A DNA stretch of 64,000 nucleotides from Bacteroidota bacterium (GTDB lineage: Bacteria > Bacteroidota > Bacteroidia > Chitinophagales > Chitinophagaceae), in the NCBI GenBank assembly GCA_030706635.1, contig JAUZOD010000004.1, forward strand, positions 1-64,000, given 5' to 3'. Below the pieces are notes generated by a model. The model worked only from the letters and a program-made list of their open reading frames with translations. It had not been told where the DNA came from and did not search any database. Below, in pieces: positions 9,737-17,902 of the stretch. Each line of letters begins with the position of its first letter. Position 1 is the first letter of the stretch. A program made the translations under genes and the position numbers.

Positions 9737-9765
9737 CGTTAAAAACACTGTTAATTTTAACTTTG
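9733..9765 (+). promoter_or_regulatory. Bacteroidota-type promoter for the DUF1080-ebo operon
   Basis: TTTG (9733-9736), a 21-bp spacer and TAACTTTG (9758-9765) fit the Bacteroidota primary-sigma consensus TTTG-N19-21-TAnnTTTG at every specified base. Transcription would begin near 9772, giving a leader of about 245 nt before the first gene. The -33 element lies inside an operator. Confidence 0.72.
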
Positions 9766-10016
9766 CATGCGATTTGTTGCTACCTTAATCGCCCGTATTT
9801 GAAACCCCTGTTTAATCATAGATAAAAAAAACAGCATCCATTCCGCTTTGCAAAAAAAACCGGTTTTATCCACCTTATCGTGCAGTTCTCTATTTTCCTG
9901 CAGCGGAAAGAAAAAATTTTCACCGGATTATCTAAGAATCCGTATTGATCAAAAGCTGAGGCCGCCAGGGTCAGGGATCAGTCCGCATTTCATAAATTCT
10001 TCAAACAGTATCAAGC

Positions 10017-11435
10017 ATGAACTTTTTTAAAAAAGCCGTTTTCTGCCTTCCCGTTATCTTAGGCTGCTCGTTGGCCGGCCGGTCGCAACAAACTGGTCAG
10101 CTTCAGCCAATCCCTTTACAGAACCTGGATGCGTTCCGTGACCCCGGGAAAAACTGGAACCTGGCTTCCAACGCCTCTGCCGATCCGGAGAAAGAGGGAA
10201 ATATGAAAGCCATTCCCGGGGAAGGCGCTGTTGTGGATATTATGAATCCGAAGGATAATACCCACCTCATCACAAAGGAAGAATATGGCGACCTTCAGCT
10301 GGAGCTTGATTTCATGATGGCCAAAAATTCCAATTCCGGTGTATTCCTGGAAGGCCGCTATGAGGTCCAGTTGCTGGACAGCTGGACGAAAACGCATCCG
10401 CAGTTCTCCGACTGCGGAGGTATTTATCAGCGATGGGATGATGCCCGCGGGCAGGGCCGGGAAGGCTATGAAGGCGTGCCACCGCTTATGGGGGTTGCCC
10501 GGGCACCGGGGTTGTGGCAACACTTGAAAATTATATTCACAGCGCCAAAATTCAATGATAAAGGGGAAAAGATTGCCAATGCCCGCTTTGAAAAAGTTTT
10601 CCTGAACGGCGTTCTGATTCAGGTAGGTGTTGATGTTACCGGTCCCACCCGGTCGTCTTATTTCCAGGATGAAAAACCTACCGGGCCACTGATGTTACAG
10701 GGAGACCACGGGAACGTAGCTTTCCGGAACATCCGCTATGGCAAACAGGATAATGCAAAAGCAGAAGAAAGCACGGACAACCCGATCCTGCTGAATCCGC
10801 AGGGAAGGCCTTATCTGCTCAGAAGTTTTTTGAATTATGGCGACCGGAAACTGACGCATGTTATTTCCGACGGAAATCCCGATCAGTTAAATTTCTCTTA
10901 TAACCTCAAGCAGGGCGCCTTGTTTCAGATCTGGCGGGGAGATTTTCTGGATGTGACCGAAATGTGGCATGACCGTGGAGAACCCCAGCTGGCCAAACCC
11001 AGGGGAAGTCTGCTGATCCTTTCCGATGCGCCCGCACTGGCCGTACTGGCCACGGCCGAAGACGCGTGGCCGGATTCCATTGCCTTCGATGATTTTCACA
11101 ATGAGGGATATACCCTGGATGCGGGCAGGATCCCGACATTTCAATATGCATTCAAAGGCATGGAGGTAGCGGATAAGATATCGGGGCAGGCACCACAATT
11201 TATCAGACGAGAGATAGCCGTTACGAATGCAGCAACCGGATTGTATTGCAGGATTGCGGCAGCAAAAAGTATCGAGATGATTGATAAGAATCTCTATGCC
11301 GTTGACGACCGGACTTATTATATCCGGCTTGATGAACGGTTTAAGCCGGTGATCCGGTCCACTGCTGCGGGAAAAGAACTGATCGTACCCATAAGCCAGC
11401 ACGCAGATCCATTAATCTATTCCATCACATTCTAA
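10017..11435 (+). CDS. DUF1080 (3-keto-disaccharide hydrolase-like) secreted protein
   Basis: 472 residues with a signal peptide (MNFFKKAVFCLPVILGCSLAG; the Cys may be a weak lipobox). Residues 30-240 are a DUF1080 jelly-roll of the concanavalin/laminin type: LELDFMMAKNSNSGVFLEGRYEVQLLDS, ARFEKVFLNGVLIQ, GPLMLQGDHGNVAFRNIRY. Members of this family have been shown to hydrolyse or eliminate 3-keto-glycosides; others only bind sugars. Residues 250-472 (LNYGDRKLTHVISDG.. to the end) form a second region that I do not recognise as a named domain; it contains QIWRGDFLDVTEMWHDRGEP. First gene of the nine-gene rightward run, 9 bp before the next gene, behind the twin-operator promoter. Confidence 0.85.
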   Translation: MNFFKKAVFCLPVILGCSLAGRSQQTGQLQPIPLQNLDAFRDPGKNWNLASNASADPEKEGNMKAIPGEGAVVDIMNPKDNTHLITKEEYGDLQLELDFMMAKNSNSGVFLEGRYEVQLLDSWTKTHPQFSDCGGIYQRWDDARGQGREGYEGVPPLMGVARAPGLWQHLKIIFTAPKFNDKGEKIANARFEKVFLNGVLIQVGVDVTGPTRSSYFQDEKPTGPLMLQGDHGNVAFRNIRYGKQDNAKAEESTDNPILLNPQGRPYLLRSFLNYGDRKLTHVISDGNPDQLNFSYNLKQGALFQIWRGDFLDVTEMWHDRGEPQLAKPRGSLLILSDAPALAVLATAEDAWPDSIAFDDFHNEGYTLDAGRIPTFQYAFKGMEVADKISGQAPQFIRREIAVTNAATGLYCRIAAAKSIEMIDKNLYAVDDRTYYIRLDERFKPVIRSTAAGKELIVPISQHADPLIYSITF

Positions 11436-11444
11436 CTTCTGAAC

Positions 11445-13508
11445 ATGCCGCTATTCTATCATTACAGACCGTTGAATTATATAAAAAAAGGATTTGTTTT
11501 TTTGTTGTGCATTCTCTTTTCCACGGGCGGTTTTTCCCAGGAAAAGCAGGATACCACGGGACATACAGAGAAAGAAGAAGATTTTTACAAGATCGTTACA
11601 TTGCCCATACCGGAAAATGTTATCCTGGAAGTTGGCGGTATGACTTTTTTACCTGACGATGCTTTAGCTGTTTCAACCAGGCACGGGGAAGTATGGATCA
11701 TCCATAACCCATATATGAAGAATGGTGAACTTCCCCGCTATCATTTGTTCGCGCAGGGCTTGCATGAAGCGTTGGGGCTAAATTATATTTTCGGCGATCT
11801 CTATGTTACCCAAAGATCTGAGCTCACCCGCCTGCGCGATCTCGATGGAGACGGAGAAGCCGATGAATACAAAACCATTTATTCTTGGCCGCTGGCAGGT
11901 AACTACCATGAGTATGCGTACGGGCCGGTTTTGGATAAGGACAGCAACATGATCGAAACCCTCAATCTGGGCTGGATTGGTTACGGGGAAAGCTTATCCA
12001 AATGGCATGGCTGGATGCTGAAGATCACCCGCGATGGAAAAATGAAACCATTTGCTACCGGTCTGCGCTCACCGGCGGGCTTTGCGCTGAATGATAAGGG
12101 AGATATATTTTATGCCGAAAATCAGGGCGACTGGGTAGGGTCTGGCAGCATTACCCATGTGGAAGAAGGTGATTTCCTGGGCAATCCGGCAGGCTTGATA
12201 TGGTCGGGAGAACCCGGCTCACCGGTAAAACTGAAGAAAAGCGATATCCCGGATACAGGGGAACCAAAATACGAAGTGGCCAAAAGAGTACCTGGTTTAA
12301 AAACACCCTCTGTATGGTTTCCGCATACGATCCTTGGCATCTCCACTTCCGGCATTCTCAGTTATGAATCGAAAGGAAAAATGGGTCCATTCGAAGGGCA
12401 GTTATTTGTAGGAGACCAGGGGCAGAGCAAGATCATGCGTGTATATCTTGAAAAAATAAAAGGTGTATATCAGGGCGTTGTGTTCCCTTTTCGCGAAGGA
12501 TTTTCTTCCGGCATACTGCGGCTGAATTGGGGATCTGACGGTAGTATGTTTGTTGGTATGACGGCCAGGGGCTGGGACGCAACCGGTGGCGGATTGTACG
12601 GATTACAGCGCCTGGTGTGGAATGGGAAAATGCCTTTCGAAATGAAAACGGTTCAGGCAAGACCCGATGGATTTGAAATTGAATTCACGCAGCCGGTGGA
12701 TGAAAAAACTGCCCGGGATGTTTTTTCATGGAAAATATCCAGCTTCACGTATATGTATCATCATGAATACGGTAGTCCGATCATTAACCAGGGAACCTGC
12801 CCCATCAAAGCCATCGCCGTTTCGCCGGATCATTTAAAAGTGCGTCTGGTAGTAGACAGCATGAAACTGGGATATATCCACGAGATCAGGGCTGAAGGCG
12901 TCAGATCCTCGGATCAGTTCACTCTCCTGCATAATTTCGGGTATTACACGCTGAACCGGATTCCCGACGGAGAAAAGCTCGCCATCACCAGCGAAAATAA
13001 GGTGGATCCTAAGTTGATGGAACATCATATGATGATGATGGAAGCATCCGCTCACCGCCCTTCACCGGCTGCTTCAAAAAAATTCTCCGGGAATAAGCAC
13101 CTGACCAGGCAACCCATCGAATGGAAAACAGGACCGGACCGCACGATTGTGATCGGAACCAAACCCGGTTTGAAATTCGACCTGGAGACGATCACGGTGA
13201 AAGCGGGATCCCGGGTAAAACTCACCTTCCGGAATAATGACGATATGTTGCATAATTTTGTGATCACCAGGCCGGGAACTGCGAACAAAGTGGGAGAGGC
13301 TTCCGTTAAGATGGGATTGAACGGTGAAAAGATGAATTTTGTTCCGGTTATGCCGGAAGTGATGTTCTATACGAACCTGCTGCATCCAAAAGAGTCCAAT
13401 ACCATTTATTTTACGGCTCCGGAAAAAGCGGGTGAGTATGTATATATATGCACTTATCCGGGTCATTACATGGTAATGAGAGGAGTGCTGAAGGTGATAC
13501 CACGTTAA
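11445..13508 (+). CDS. Sorbosone/glucose-dehydrogenase-like propeller fused to azurin-type cupredoxin
   Basis: 687 residues. After a signal peptide (cut near GGFSQEK), residues about 50-400 form a six-bladed propeller of the PQQ-type sugar dehydrogenase family (GMTFLPDDALAVSTRHGEVWII, GLRSPAGFALNDKGDIFYAENQGDW, WGSDGSMFVGMTARGW). Residues about 590-687 are a type I copper domain with the complete azurin-like ligand set: His603 in LHNFVI, then Cys669, His674 and Met678 in CTYPGHYMVM. The fusion suggests that electrons taken from a sugar by the propeller are passed to copper on the same chain; this is inference, and the cofactor of the propeller is not proven. It is 12 bp from the following TMEM220-like gene. 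Confidence 0.88.
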   Translation: MPLFYHYRPLNYIKKGFVFLLCILFSTGGFSQEKQDTTGHTEKEEDFYKIVTLPIPENVILEVGGMTFLPDDALAVSTRHGEVWIIHNPYMKNGELPRYHLFAQGLHEALGLNYIFGDLYVTQRSELTRLRDLDGDGEADEYKTIYSWPLAGNYHEYAYGPVLDKDSNMIETLNLGWIGYGESLSKWHGWMLKITRDGKMKPFATGLRSPAGFALNDKGDIFYAENQGDWVGSGSITHVEEGDFLGNPAGLIWSGEPGSPVKLKKSDIPDTGEPKYEVAKRVPGLKTPSVWFPHTILGISTSGILSYESKGKMGPFEGQLFVGDQGQSKIMRVYLEKIKGVYQGVVFPFREGFSSGILRLNWGSDGSMFVGMTARGWDATGGGLYGLQRLVWNGKMPFEMKTVQARPDGFEIEFTQPVDEKTARDVFSWKISSFTYMYHHEYGSPIINQGTCPIKAIAVSPDHLKVRLVVDSMKLGYIHEIRAEGVRSSDQFTLLHNFGYYTLNRIPDGEKLAITSENKVDPKLMEHHMMMMEASAHRPSPAASKKFSGNKHLTRQPIEWKTGPDRTIVIGTKPGLKFDLETITVKAGSRVKLTFRNNDDMLHNFVITRPGTANKVGEASVKMGLNGEKMNFVPVMPEVMFYTNLLHPKESNTIYFTAPEKAGEYVYICTYPGHYMVMRGVLKVIPR

Positions 13509-13520
13509 TTTATGTAAACT

Positions 13521-13889
13521 ATGTTACTGATTATCCTGAATTGTATTTTCACTATAGCTTTTATTTTATTTGCCTACGTGAACCTCAATGATCCGGATGC
13601 CTGGTTATGGGTGTCTATTTATATGGTTGCGGCCATAGCCTGCGGACTTGCCATATTTCATAGATTTTATCCGGTCGTTTATTTAGTCGTCATTGGCTTA
13701 TACCTTATTTATGCAGTACAACTGTATTTCAGTAAGGATGGAGTCAGAGACTGGATATTCAAGTACAAAAAGCCCAGTATTGTGGAAACGATGCAGGCCG
13801 AAAAACCCTATATCGAAAAAACAAGGGAGTTTTTCGGGTTGCTGATCGCCGGTGCCGCGCTGGCCGTTAATTACTTTGCTGCGTCCTGA
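13521..13889 (+). CDS. TMEM220-like small membrane protein
   Basis: 122 residues with four probable membrane helices (about 3-20, 29-45, 49-66 and 104-120). The short loop YVNLNDPDAWLW after helix 1 and the spacing of the helices resemble the TMEM220 family (transmembrane 220). No catalytic residues are recognisable and the function is unknown. It lies 13 bp before eboA, inside the tight rightward run, so it is likely made together with the Ebo proteins and may act as a membrane partner. Confidence 0.75.
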   Translation: MLLIILNCIFTIAFILFAYVNLNDPDAWLWVSIYMVAAIACGLAIFHRFYPVVYLVVIGLYLIYAVQLYFSKDGVRDWIFKYKKPSIVETMQAEKPYIEKTREFFGLLIAGAALAVNYFAAS

Positions 13890-13902
13890 ATAAAACAAGG
13901 GA

Positions 13903-14754
13903 ATGATGAAGGGGACAAATTATGTGGAATCCGTTATCAGGGAGAATGTGGATGGGGAAACCTGGAACTGGCTCAGAGAAAAAGGAGAGTTGGTGTATAG
14001 CGAAAAAAATGCTTCCACACTGGTGGAAACATTCAATCTGATCCCCAGGAAAACAGGTAATAAAAAAATAGCATTGTCTGATCCGGAGGCAGGGTCTTCT
14101 GATCGTGAACTTTACATCAGGGGATGGAGTATTGACCGGCTGTGCCGGGTATGGCTGATCATGCAGGTGGATGCGTCCGACAAAACAGCCTACCTTGCGA
14201 AAACAGGGAGTCTTTTTTCAGGGGCATCCATGAATGAACTGGTCTCTTTATACAGCGCCCTGCCGGTACTTGCTTACGCGCCTGAGTGGAAACTGCGCTG
14301 CGCAGAAGGAATACGCAGTAATATCGGCACCGTGCTGGAAGCAATCATGTATGAGAACAGCTATCCATTGAATTACCTGGACGAGCCCGCTTTCAACCAG
14401 ATGGTGCTGAAAGCATTTTTTACAGAAAAAAATGTGGACCGCATTACGGGGATAGATCAAAGAGCCAATAAAGAACTTGCCCTCATTCTTTTTGACTATG
14501 CCCATGAACGCTGGGCTGCAGGCCGTTCAGTTGATCCCCAGTTATGGCGCTTTGCCGGCAGATATCTGGATGACGAAAATTTTCCCGATATCCGGAAATT
14601 ATGGGATGGCGGGAATGAGACGGAAAAGAAGGCTGCGCTGCTTGTTTGTTCGCAAAGTGAATATCCGTCCGCCCGACGGCTCTGGGAAAATGGGGGAAGC
14701 CTGAAGAAAGAGATCGAAGAGAAAAAATTAACCTGGCATAACCTGAACGGTTAG
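13903..14754 (+). CDS. eboA: EboA family protein
   Basis: 283 residues, mostly helical, without signal peptide or membrane segment. It is assigned to EboA from its content (RGWSIDRLCRVWLIMQ, AEGIRSNIGTVLEAIMYENSYP, YLDEPAFNQMVLKAFF, YAHERWAAGR) and because it is followed in order by eboB, C, D, E and F. No enzyme activity is known for EboA. In cyanobacteria the ebo genes are needed to move the scytonemin monomer to the periplasm, and related clusters occur in Pseudomonas (edb) and Bacteroidota. It is translated 30 bp before eboB. Confidence 0.9.
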   Translation: MMKGTNYVESVIRENVDGETWNWLREKGELVYSEKNASTLVETFNLIPRKTGNKKIALSDPEAGSSDRELYIRGWSIDRLCRVWLIMQVDASDKTAYLAKTGSLFSGASMNELVSLYSALPVLAYAPEWKLRCAEGIRSNIGTVLEAIMYENSYPLNYLDEPAFNQMVLKAFFTEKNVDRITGIDQRANKELALILFDYAHERWAAGRSVDPQLWRFAGRYLDDENFPDIRKLWDGGNETEKKAALLVCSQSEYPSARRLWENGGSLKKEIEEKKLTWHNLNG

Positions 14755-14784
14755 CCGGTTTATCAATAACAAAAAACTTACGTT

Positions 14785-15771
14785 ATGTGTTGCAGTGATG
14801 GCCATGGAGAAAGAGACGAAGTGAAAGGAAAACAAATACCGGTAAACCTGGAAGCGATCAGGGGCATGAACTTTTTTGATCCGCATGTTCACATGACTTC
14901 GCGCACCACCGACGATTATCAGGCCATGGCGGATGCCGGCATCGTAGCATTAATTGAACCGGCGTTCTGGCTCGGGCAGCCCAGAACGGGTCTGGACAGT
15001 TTCAGAGATTATTATTCAAGCCTGATTGGCTGGGAGCGGTTTCGCTCGTCCCAGTTTGGCATCAGTCATTATTGCACCATCGGTCTGAATTCGCGGGAAG
15101 CCAACAATGAAGCCCTTGCCGAACAGGTGATGGATATCCTGCCTCTTTTTATTTATAAGGAAGGCGTGGTGGGCATCGGAGAAATCGGATTTGATGATCA
15201 GAGCGCGGCAGAAGAAAAATACTACCGGCTGCAGCTGGAACTGGCCAGGAAGGCAGATCTGCCTGTGCAGATCCATACCCCACACCGGGACAAGAAAAAA
15301 GGAACACAACGCAGCATGGACATAGCCCTCGAACAGGGGCTTGATCCGGCCCTGGTGATTGTGGATCATAATAATGAAGAAACCGTGAAGGAAGTGCTGG
15401 ACCGGGGATTCTGGGCAGCGTTTACCATCTACCCGTTTACAAAAATGGGCAATGAGCGGATGGTGGAAATCGTAAAGCAGTACGGCACCGAACGGATTAT
15501 GGTCAACTCGGCGGCAGACTGGGGGATCAGTGATCCACTGGCTGTTCCCAAAACGGCAGCCCTGATGAAATCGCGTGGTATTCCCGATGAAGATATCCGG
15601 GCAGTCACTTATGCGAATGCGATCCAGGCATTTGGTCAAAGTAAACAGATCAGGGAATCCGATTTTATAACCCAACAGGGAATAGATCAAAGTCAGAAGT
15701 TCGAAGGCAATACGATTCTCCGGGGAGGACAGCAACCCCGCATAGATAAATCTTCTGTTATAATCCGTTAA
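14785..15771 (+). CDS. eboB: EboB, TatD-like metal-dependent hydrolase
   Basis: 328 residues, TIM-barrel amidohydrolase of the TatD type. Metal ligands are all present: DPHVH (His34 and His36), GEIGFDD (Glu), QIHTPH (His), VIVDHNNEE (His) and NSAADWG (Asp). The start at 14785 adds about 28 residues before the barrel, including MCCSDGHGE, whose two cysteines and histidine are odd for this family; an internal ATG just before NFFDPH would give a shorter protein with almost no lead. Cytoplasmic. In Ebo clusters its substrate is unknown. It overlaps nothing and is 9 bp from eboC. Confidence 0.9.
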   Translation: MCCSDGHGERDEVKGKQIPVNLEAIRGMNFFDPHVHMTSRTTDDYQAMADAGIVALIEPAFWLGQPRTGLDSFRDYYSSLIGWERFRSSQFGISHYCTIGLNSREANNEALAEQVMDILPLFIYKEGVVGIGEIGFDDQSAAEEKYYRLQLELARKADLPVQIHTPHRDKKKGTQRSMDIALEQGLDPALVIVDHNNEETVKEVLDRGFWAAFTIYPFTKMGNERMVEIVKQYGTERIMVNSAADWGISDPLAVPKTAALMKSRGIPDEDIRAVTYANAIQAFGQSKQIRESDFITQQGIDQSQKFEGNTILRGGQQPRIDKSSVIIR

Positions 15772-15780
15772 ATTGCCGAC

Positions 15781-16671
15781 TTGAAAAAATTAACGGCCTA
15801 TCTCAGGTTAATGAGACCTGCCAATATGGTCACTTCCGTAGCCGATGTACTCGCGGGGATAACCATTTCAGGATTTTTAACCCCTTTTGTCTGCAATGCC
15901 AATCACATGCTGTCTGTGATTGGCTTATGTGCAGGCACCGCCGGACTATACGGAGGCGGAATTGTGTTTAACGATGTATTCGATGCATCCCTCGATGCTG
16001 TGGAAAGGCCGGAACGTCCGATCCCGTCCGGATTGGTCAGCCTGAGACAGGCCATTCTCCTCGGAATTTTTTTACTGCTTGCCGGCATCATGGCATCGCT
16101 GCTGGTAAACCCGGTATCGGGATTAATTGCCTTTAGTATTGCTTTAGCCGCATTGGTATACGACAAATGGGGTAAACATCAGTCGTTCCTCGGGCCCTTG
16201 AATATGGGCCTGTGCAGAGGGCTAAACCTTCTGCTGGGCGTTAGTATCCAAACGACGGCCTTAAGTTCCTGCTGGTTCCTGGCCTTTATACCGGTTATCT
16301 ATATCGCTTCCATCACCATGGTCAGCAGGGGAGAAGTGCATGGCGGCGGCCGGCCCTTATTGTACACTGCATCCATTTTCTACCTGCTGGTAATGGGAAG
16401 CATTTTATATTTCGCATGGACAAAACAAACCCTGCTGTTTACGTTTATTTTTTTGTTATTGTTTGGGTGGATGATCTTCAGGCCGCTTTTTTCAGCCATC
16501 CGGCAACCATCCGGGAAGAATATAGGTAAAGCGGTAAAGGCCGGGGTCATTGCCTTAATCGTCATGGATGCATCCTGGGCCGCGGCTTTCGGATCCACCG
16601 TTCTGGCACTGCTCATTGTATTGCTGCTGCCAGTATCCCTCTGGTTATCCGGATTATTTGCTGTAACCTGA
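15781..16671 (+). CDS. eboC: EboC, UbiA-family prenyltransferase
   Basis: 296 residues, starting at TTG directly after eboB; no better start is seen. An integral membrane protein with about eight to nine helices. The first Asp-rich motif is NDVFDASLD (Asn64, Asp65, Asp68, Asp72), and the second region has VYDKWGKH, both placed as in UbiA enzymes that bind prenyl diphosphate through magnesium. It would attach a prenyl chain to an acceptor in the cytoplasmic membrane. The acceptor in Ebo systems is not established; it could come from the EboD sugar-phosphate cyclase product. Confidence 0.92.
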   Translation: MKKLTAYLRLMRPANMVTSVADVLAGITISGFLTPFVCNANHMLSVIGLCAGTAGLYGGGIVFNDVFDASLDAVERPERPIPSGLVSLRQAILLGIFLLLAGIMASLLVNPVSGLIAFSIALAALVYDKWGKHQSFLGPLNMGLCRGLNLLLGVSIQTTALSSCWFLAFIPVIYIASITMVSRGEVHGGGRPLLYTASIFYLLVMGSILYFAWTKQTLLFTFIFLLLFGWMIFRPLFSAIRQPSGKNIGKAVKAGVIALIVMDASWAAAFGSTVLALLIVLLLPVSLWLSGLFAVT

Positions 16672-16703
16672 TGATGTTGATTAATTTTATCATTTTATAA
16701 CCT

Positions 16704-17888
16704 GTGTCTGATTATATGGATTACCTGGCTCAGTCATTTAGTGTGCGTTTTGAATACAGGGTGTATTTTACCACCGGCATTTTTGAAGCAGATAATGAAT
16801 CACTCAGTTCTTTTCTGAAAGAAAGGTCGGTTCCGGAAGCAGTGCAGAAAATCCTTTTTGTGATTGACCAGGGTGTTTCGGATAAGCATCCCCGTTTACA
16901 ACAGGGTATAAGCCAGTATTTCAAACGCCATCCGGGTGTTGAGGTCGTAAAGGAACTATTGATCATACCGGGTGGGGAAGAGGCGAAAAACAATCCTGCC
17001 TATTTTGATCAAATAACAAAAGCCGTTCATTTACATGGCATTGACCGGCATTCCTATATAATTGCTGTGGGTGGCGGCTCGGTGCTGGACCTGGCCGGAT
17101 ATGCCGCGTCCGTGTCTCACCGGGGAATCAATCTGATCCGGATCCCCACCACCGTTCTATCCCAAAACGATTCGGGGATCGGTGTTAAAAACGGCATCAA
17201 TCAGTTTGGAAAGAAGAATTTCCTGGGCACGTTTTCTCCTCCTGTGGCGGTGTTTAATGACGACCGTTTTTTAAGCAGCCTGGATCAGAGAAACTGGCGC
17301 TCGGGTATAGCCGAGGCGGTTAAAGTAGCCCTGATCAAAGATGCCGCTTTCTTTGCCTGGATAGAAAAACATACAGAAGATCTGGTTAACCGGGATCAGG
17401 AAACAATGAATTACCTGATACGGCATTGCGCCGACCTGCACCTGAAGCATATCGGCGGCGCCGATCCATTTGAGAAGGGTTCCTCCCGTCCGCTGGACTT
17501 CGGTCACTGGAGCGCCCATAAGCTGGAACAACTCACCCATTTCGAAGTATTGCATGGAGAGGCCGTTGCCATGGGCATCGCCCTGGATACCCTGTATTCA
17601 TCCCTGGCTGGTTATTTATCTCCGGAAAAAGCAGACCGGGTATTGCGCGTTCTGATAAACCTGGGTTTTGAAATCACCCATCCGCTCATGCAGATCAAAG
17701 ATCAGCATAGCCCCGTGCTGTCGGGGTTGCAGGAATTCAGGGAACATCTGGGCGGAAGACTCACCATCATGCTGATGACAGAGATCGGTGTTGGCAAAGA
17801 GGTTTTCGAAATCGATACTGCATTATTAATCCGTGCCGGAAAAGAATTGAGCAGTTACAGTACCCGGCAGACGATGCATCATCTATAA
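16704..17888 (+). CDS. eboD: EboD, 3-dehydroquinate synthase-like cyclase
   Basis: 394 residues from a GTG start at 16704, with an ATG four codons later at 16716 as alternative. Belongs to the sugar phosphate cyclase (3-dehydroquinate synthase-like) superfamily: NAD-binding GGGSVLDLAGYAAS, RIPTTVLSQNDSG, and the metal site made by Glu in RSGIAEAVK and two His in GHWSAHKLE and FEVLHGEAVAMG. The key metal ligands look intact, so an active enzyme is likely. In Ebo clusters it is not the shikimate enzyme; its product is unknown, and a cyclitol-like acceptor for EboC is a reasonable guess. Confidence 0.92.
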   Translation: MSDYMDYLAQSFSVRFEYRVYFTTGIFEADNESLSSFLKERSVPEAVQKILFVIDQGVSDKHPRLQQGISQYFKRHPGVEVVKELLIIPGGEEAKNNPAYFDQITKAVHLHGIDRHSYIIAVGGGSVLDLAGYAASVSHRGINLIRIPTTVLSQNDSGIGVKNGINQFGKKNFLGTFSPPVAVFNDDRFLSSLDQRNWRSGIAEAVKVALIKDAAFFAWIEKHTEDLVNRDQETMNYLIRHCADLHLKHIGGADPFEKGSSRPLDFGHWSAHKLEQLTHFEVLHGEAVAMGIALDTLYSSLAGYLSPEKADRVLRVLINLGFEITHPLMQIKDQHSPVLSGLQEFREHLGGRLTIMLMTEIGVGKEVFEIDTALLIRAGKELSSYSTRQTMHHL

Positions 17889-17902
17889 ATTCGTTCATAT
17901 AC

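Larger units (their letters stand above)
9609..10016. other. 408-bp divergent control region
   Basis: Separates the leftward redox operon (start 9608) from the rightward DUF1080-ebo operon (start 10017). It contains two perfect CAAACGTTTG operators and a consensus rightward promoter. The interval 9766-10016 would be a leader of about 240 nt; it is A-rich in places and contains no gene or clear terminator that can be supported. Confidence 0.7.

Noticed and set aside
9848-10030. A 60-codon open frame before the DUF1080 gene
   Set aside because: It overlaps the DUF1080 start, has low-complexity lysine-rich content and no family resemblance; it lies in the untranslated leader.
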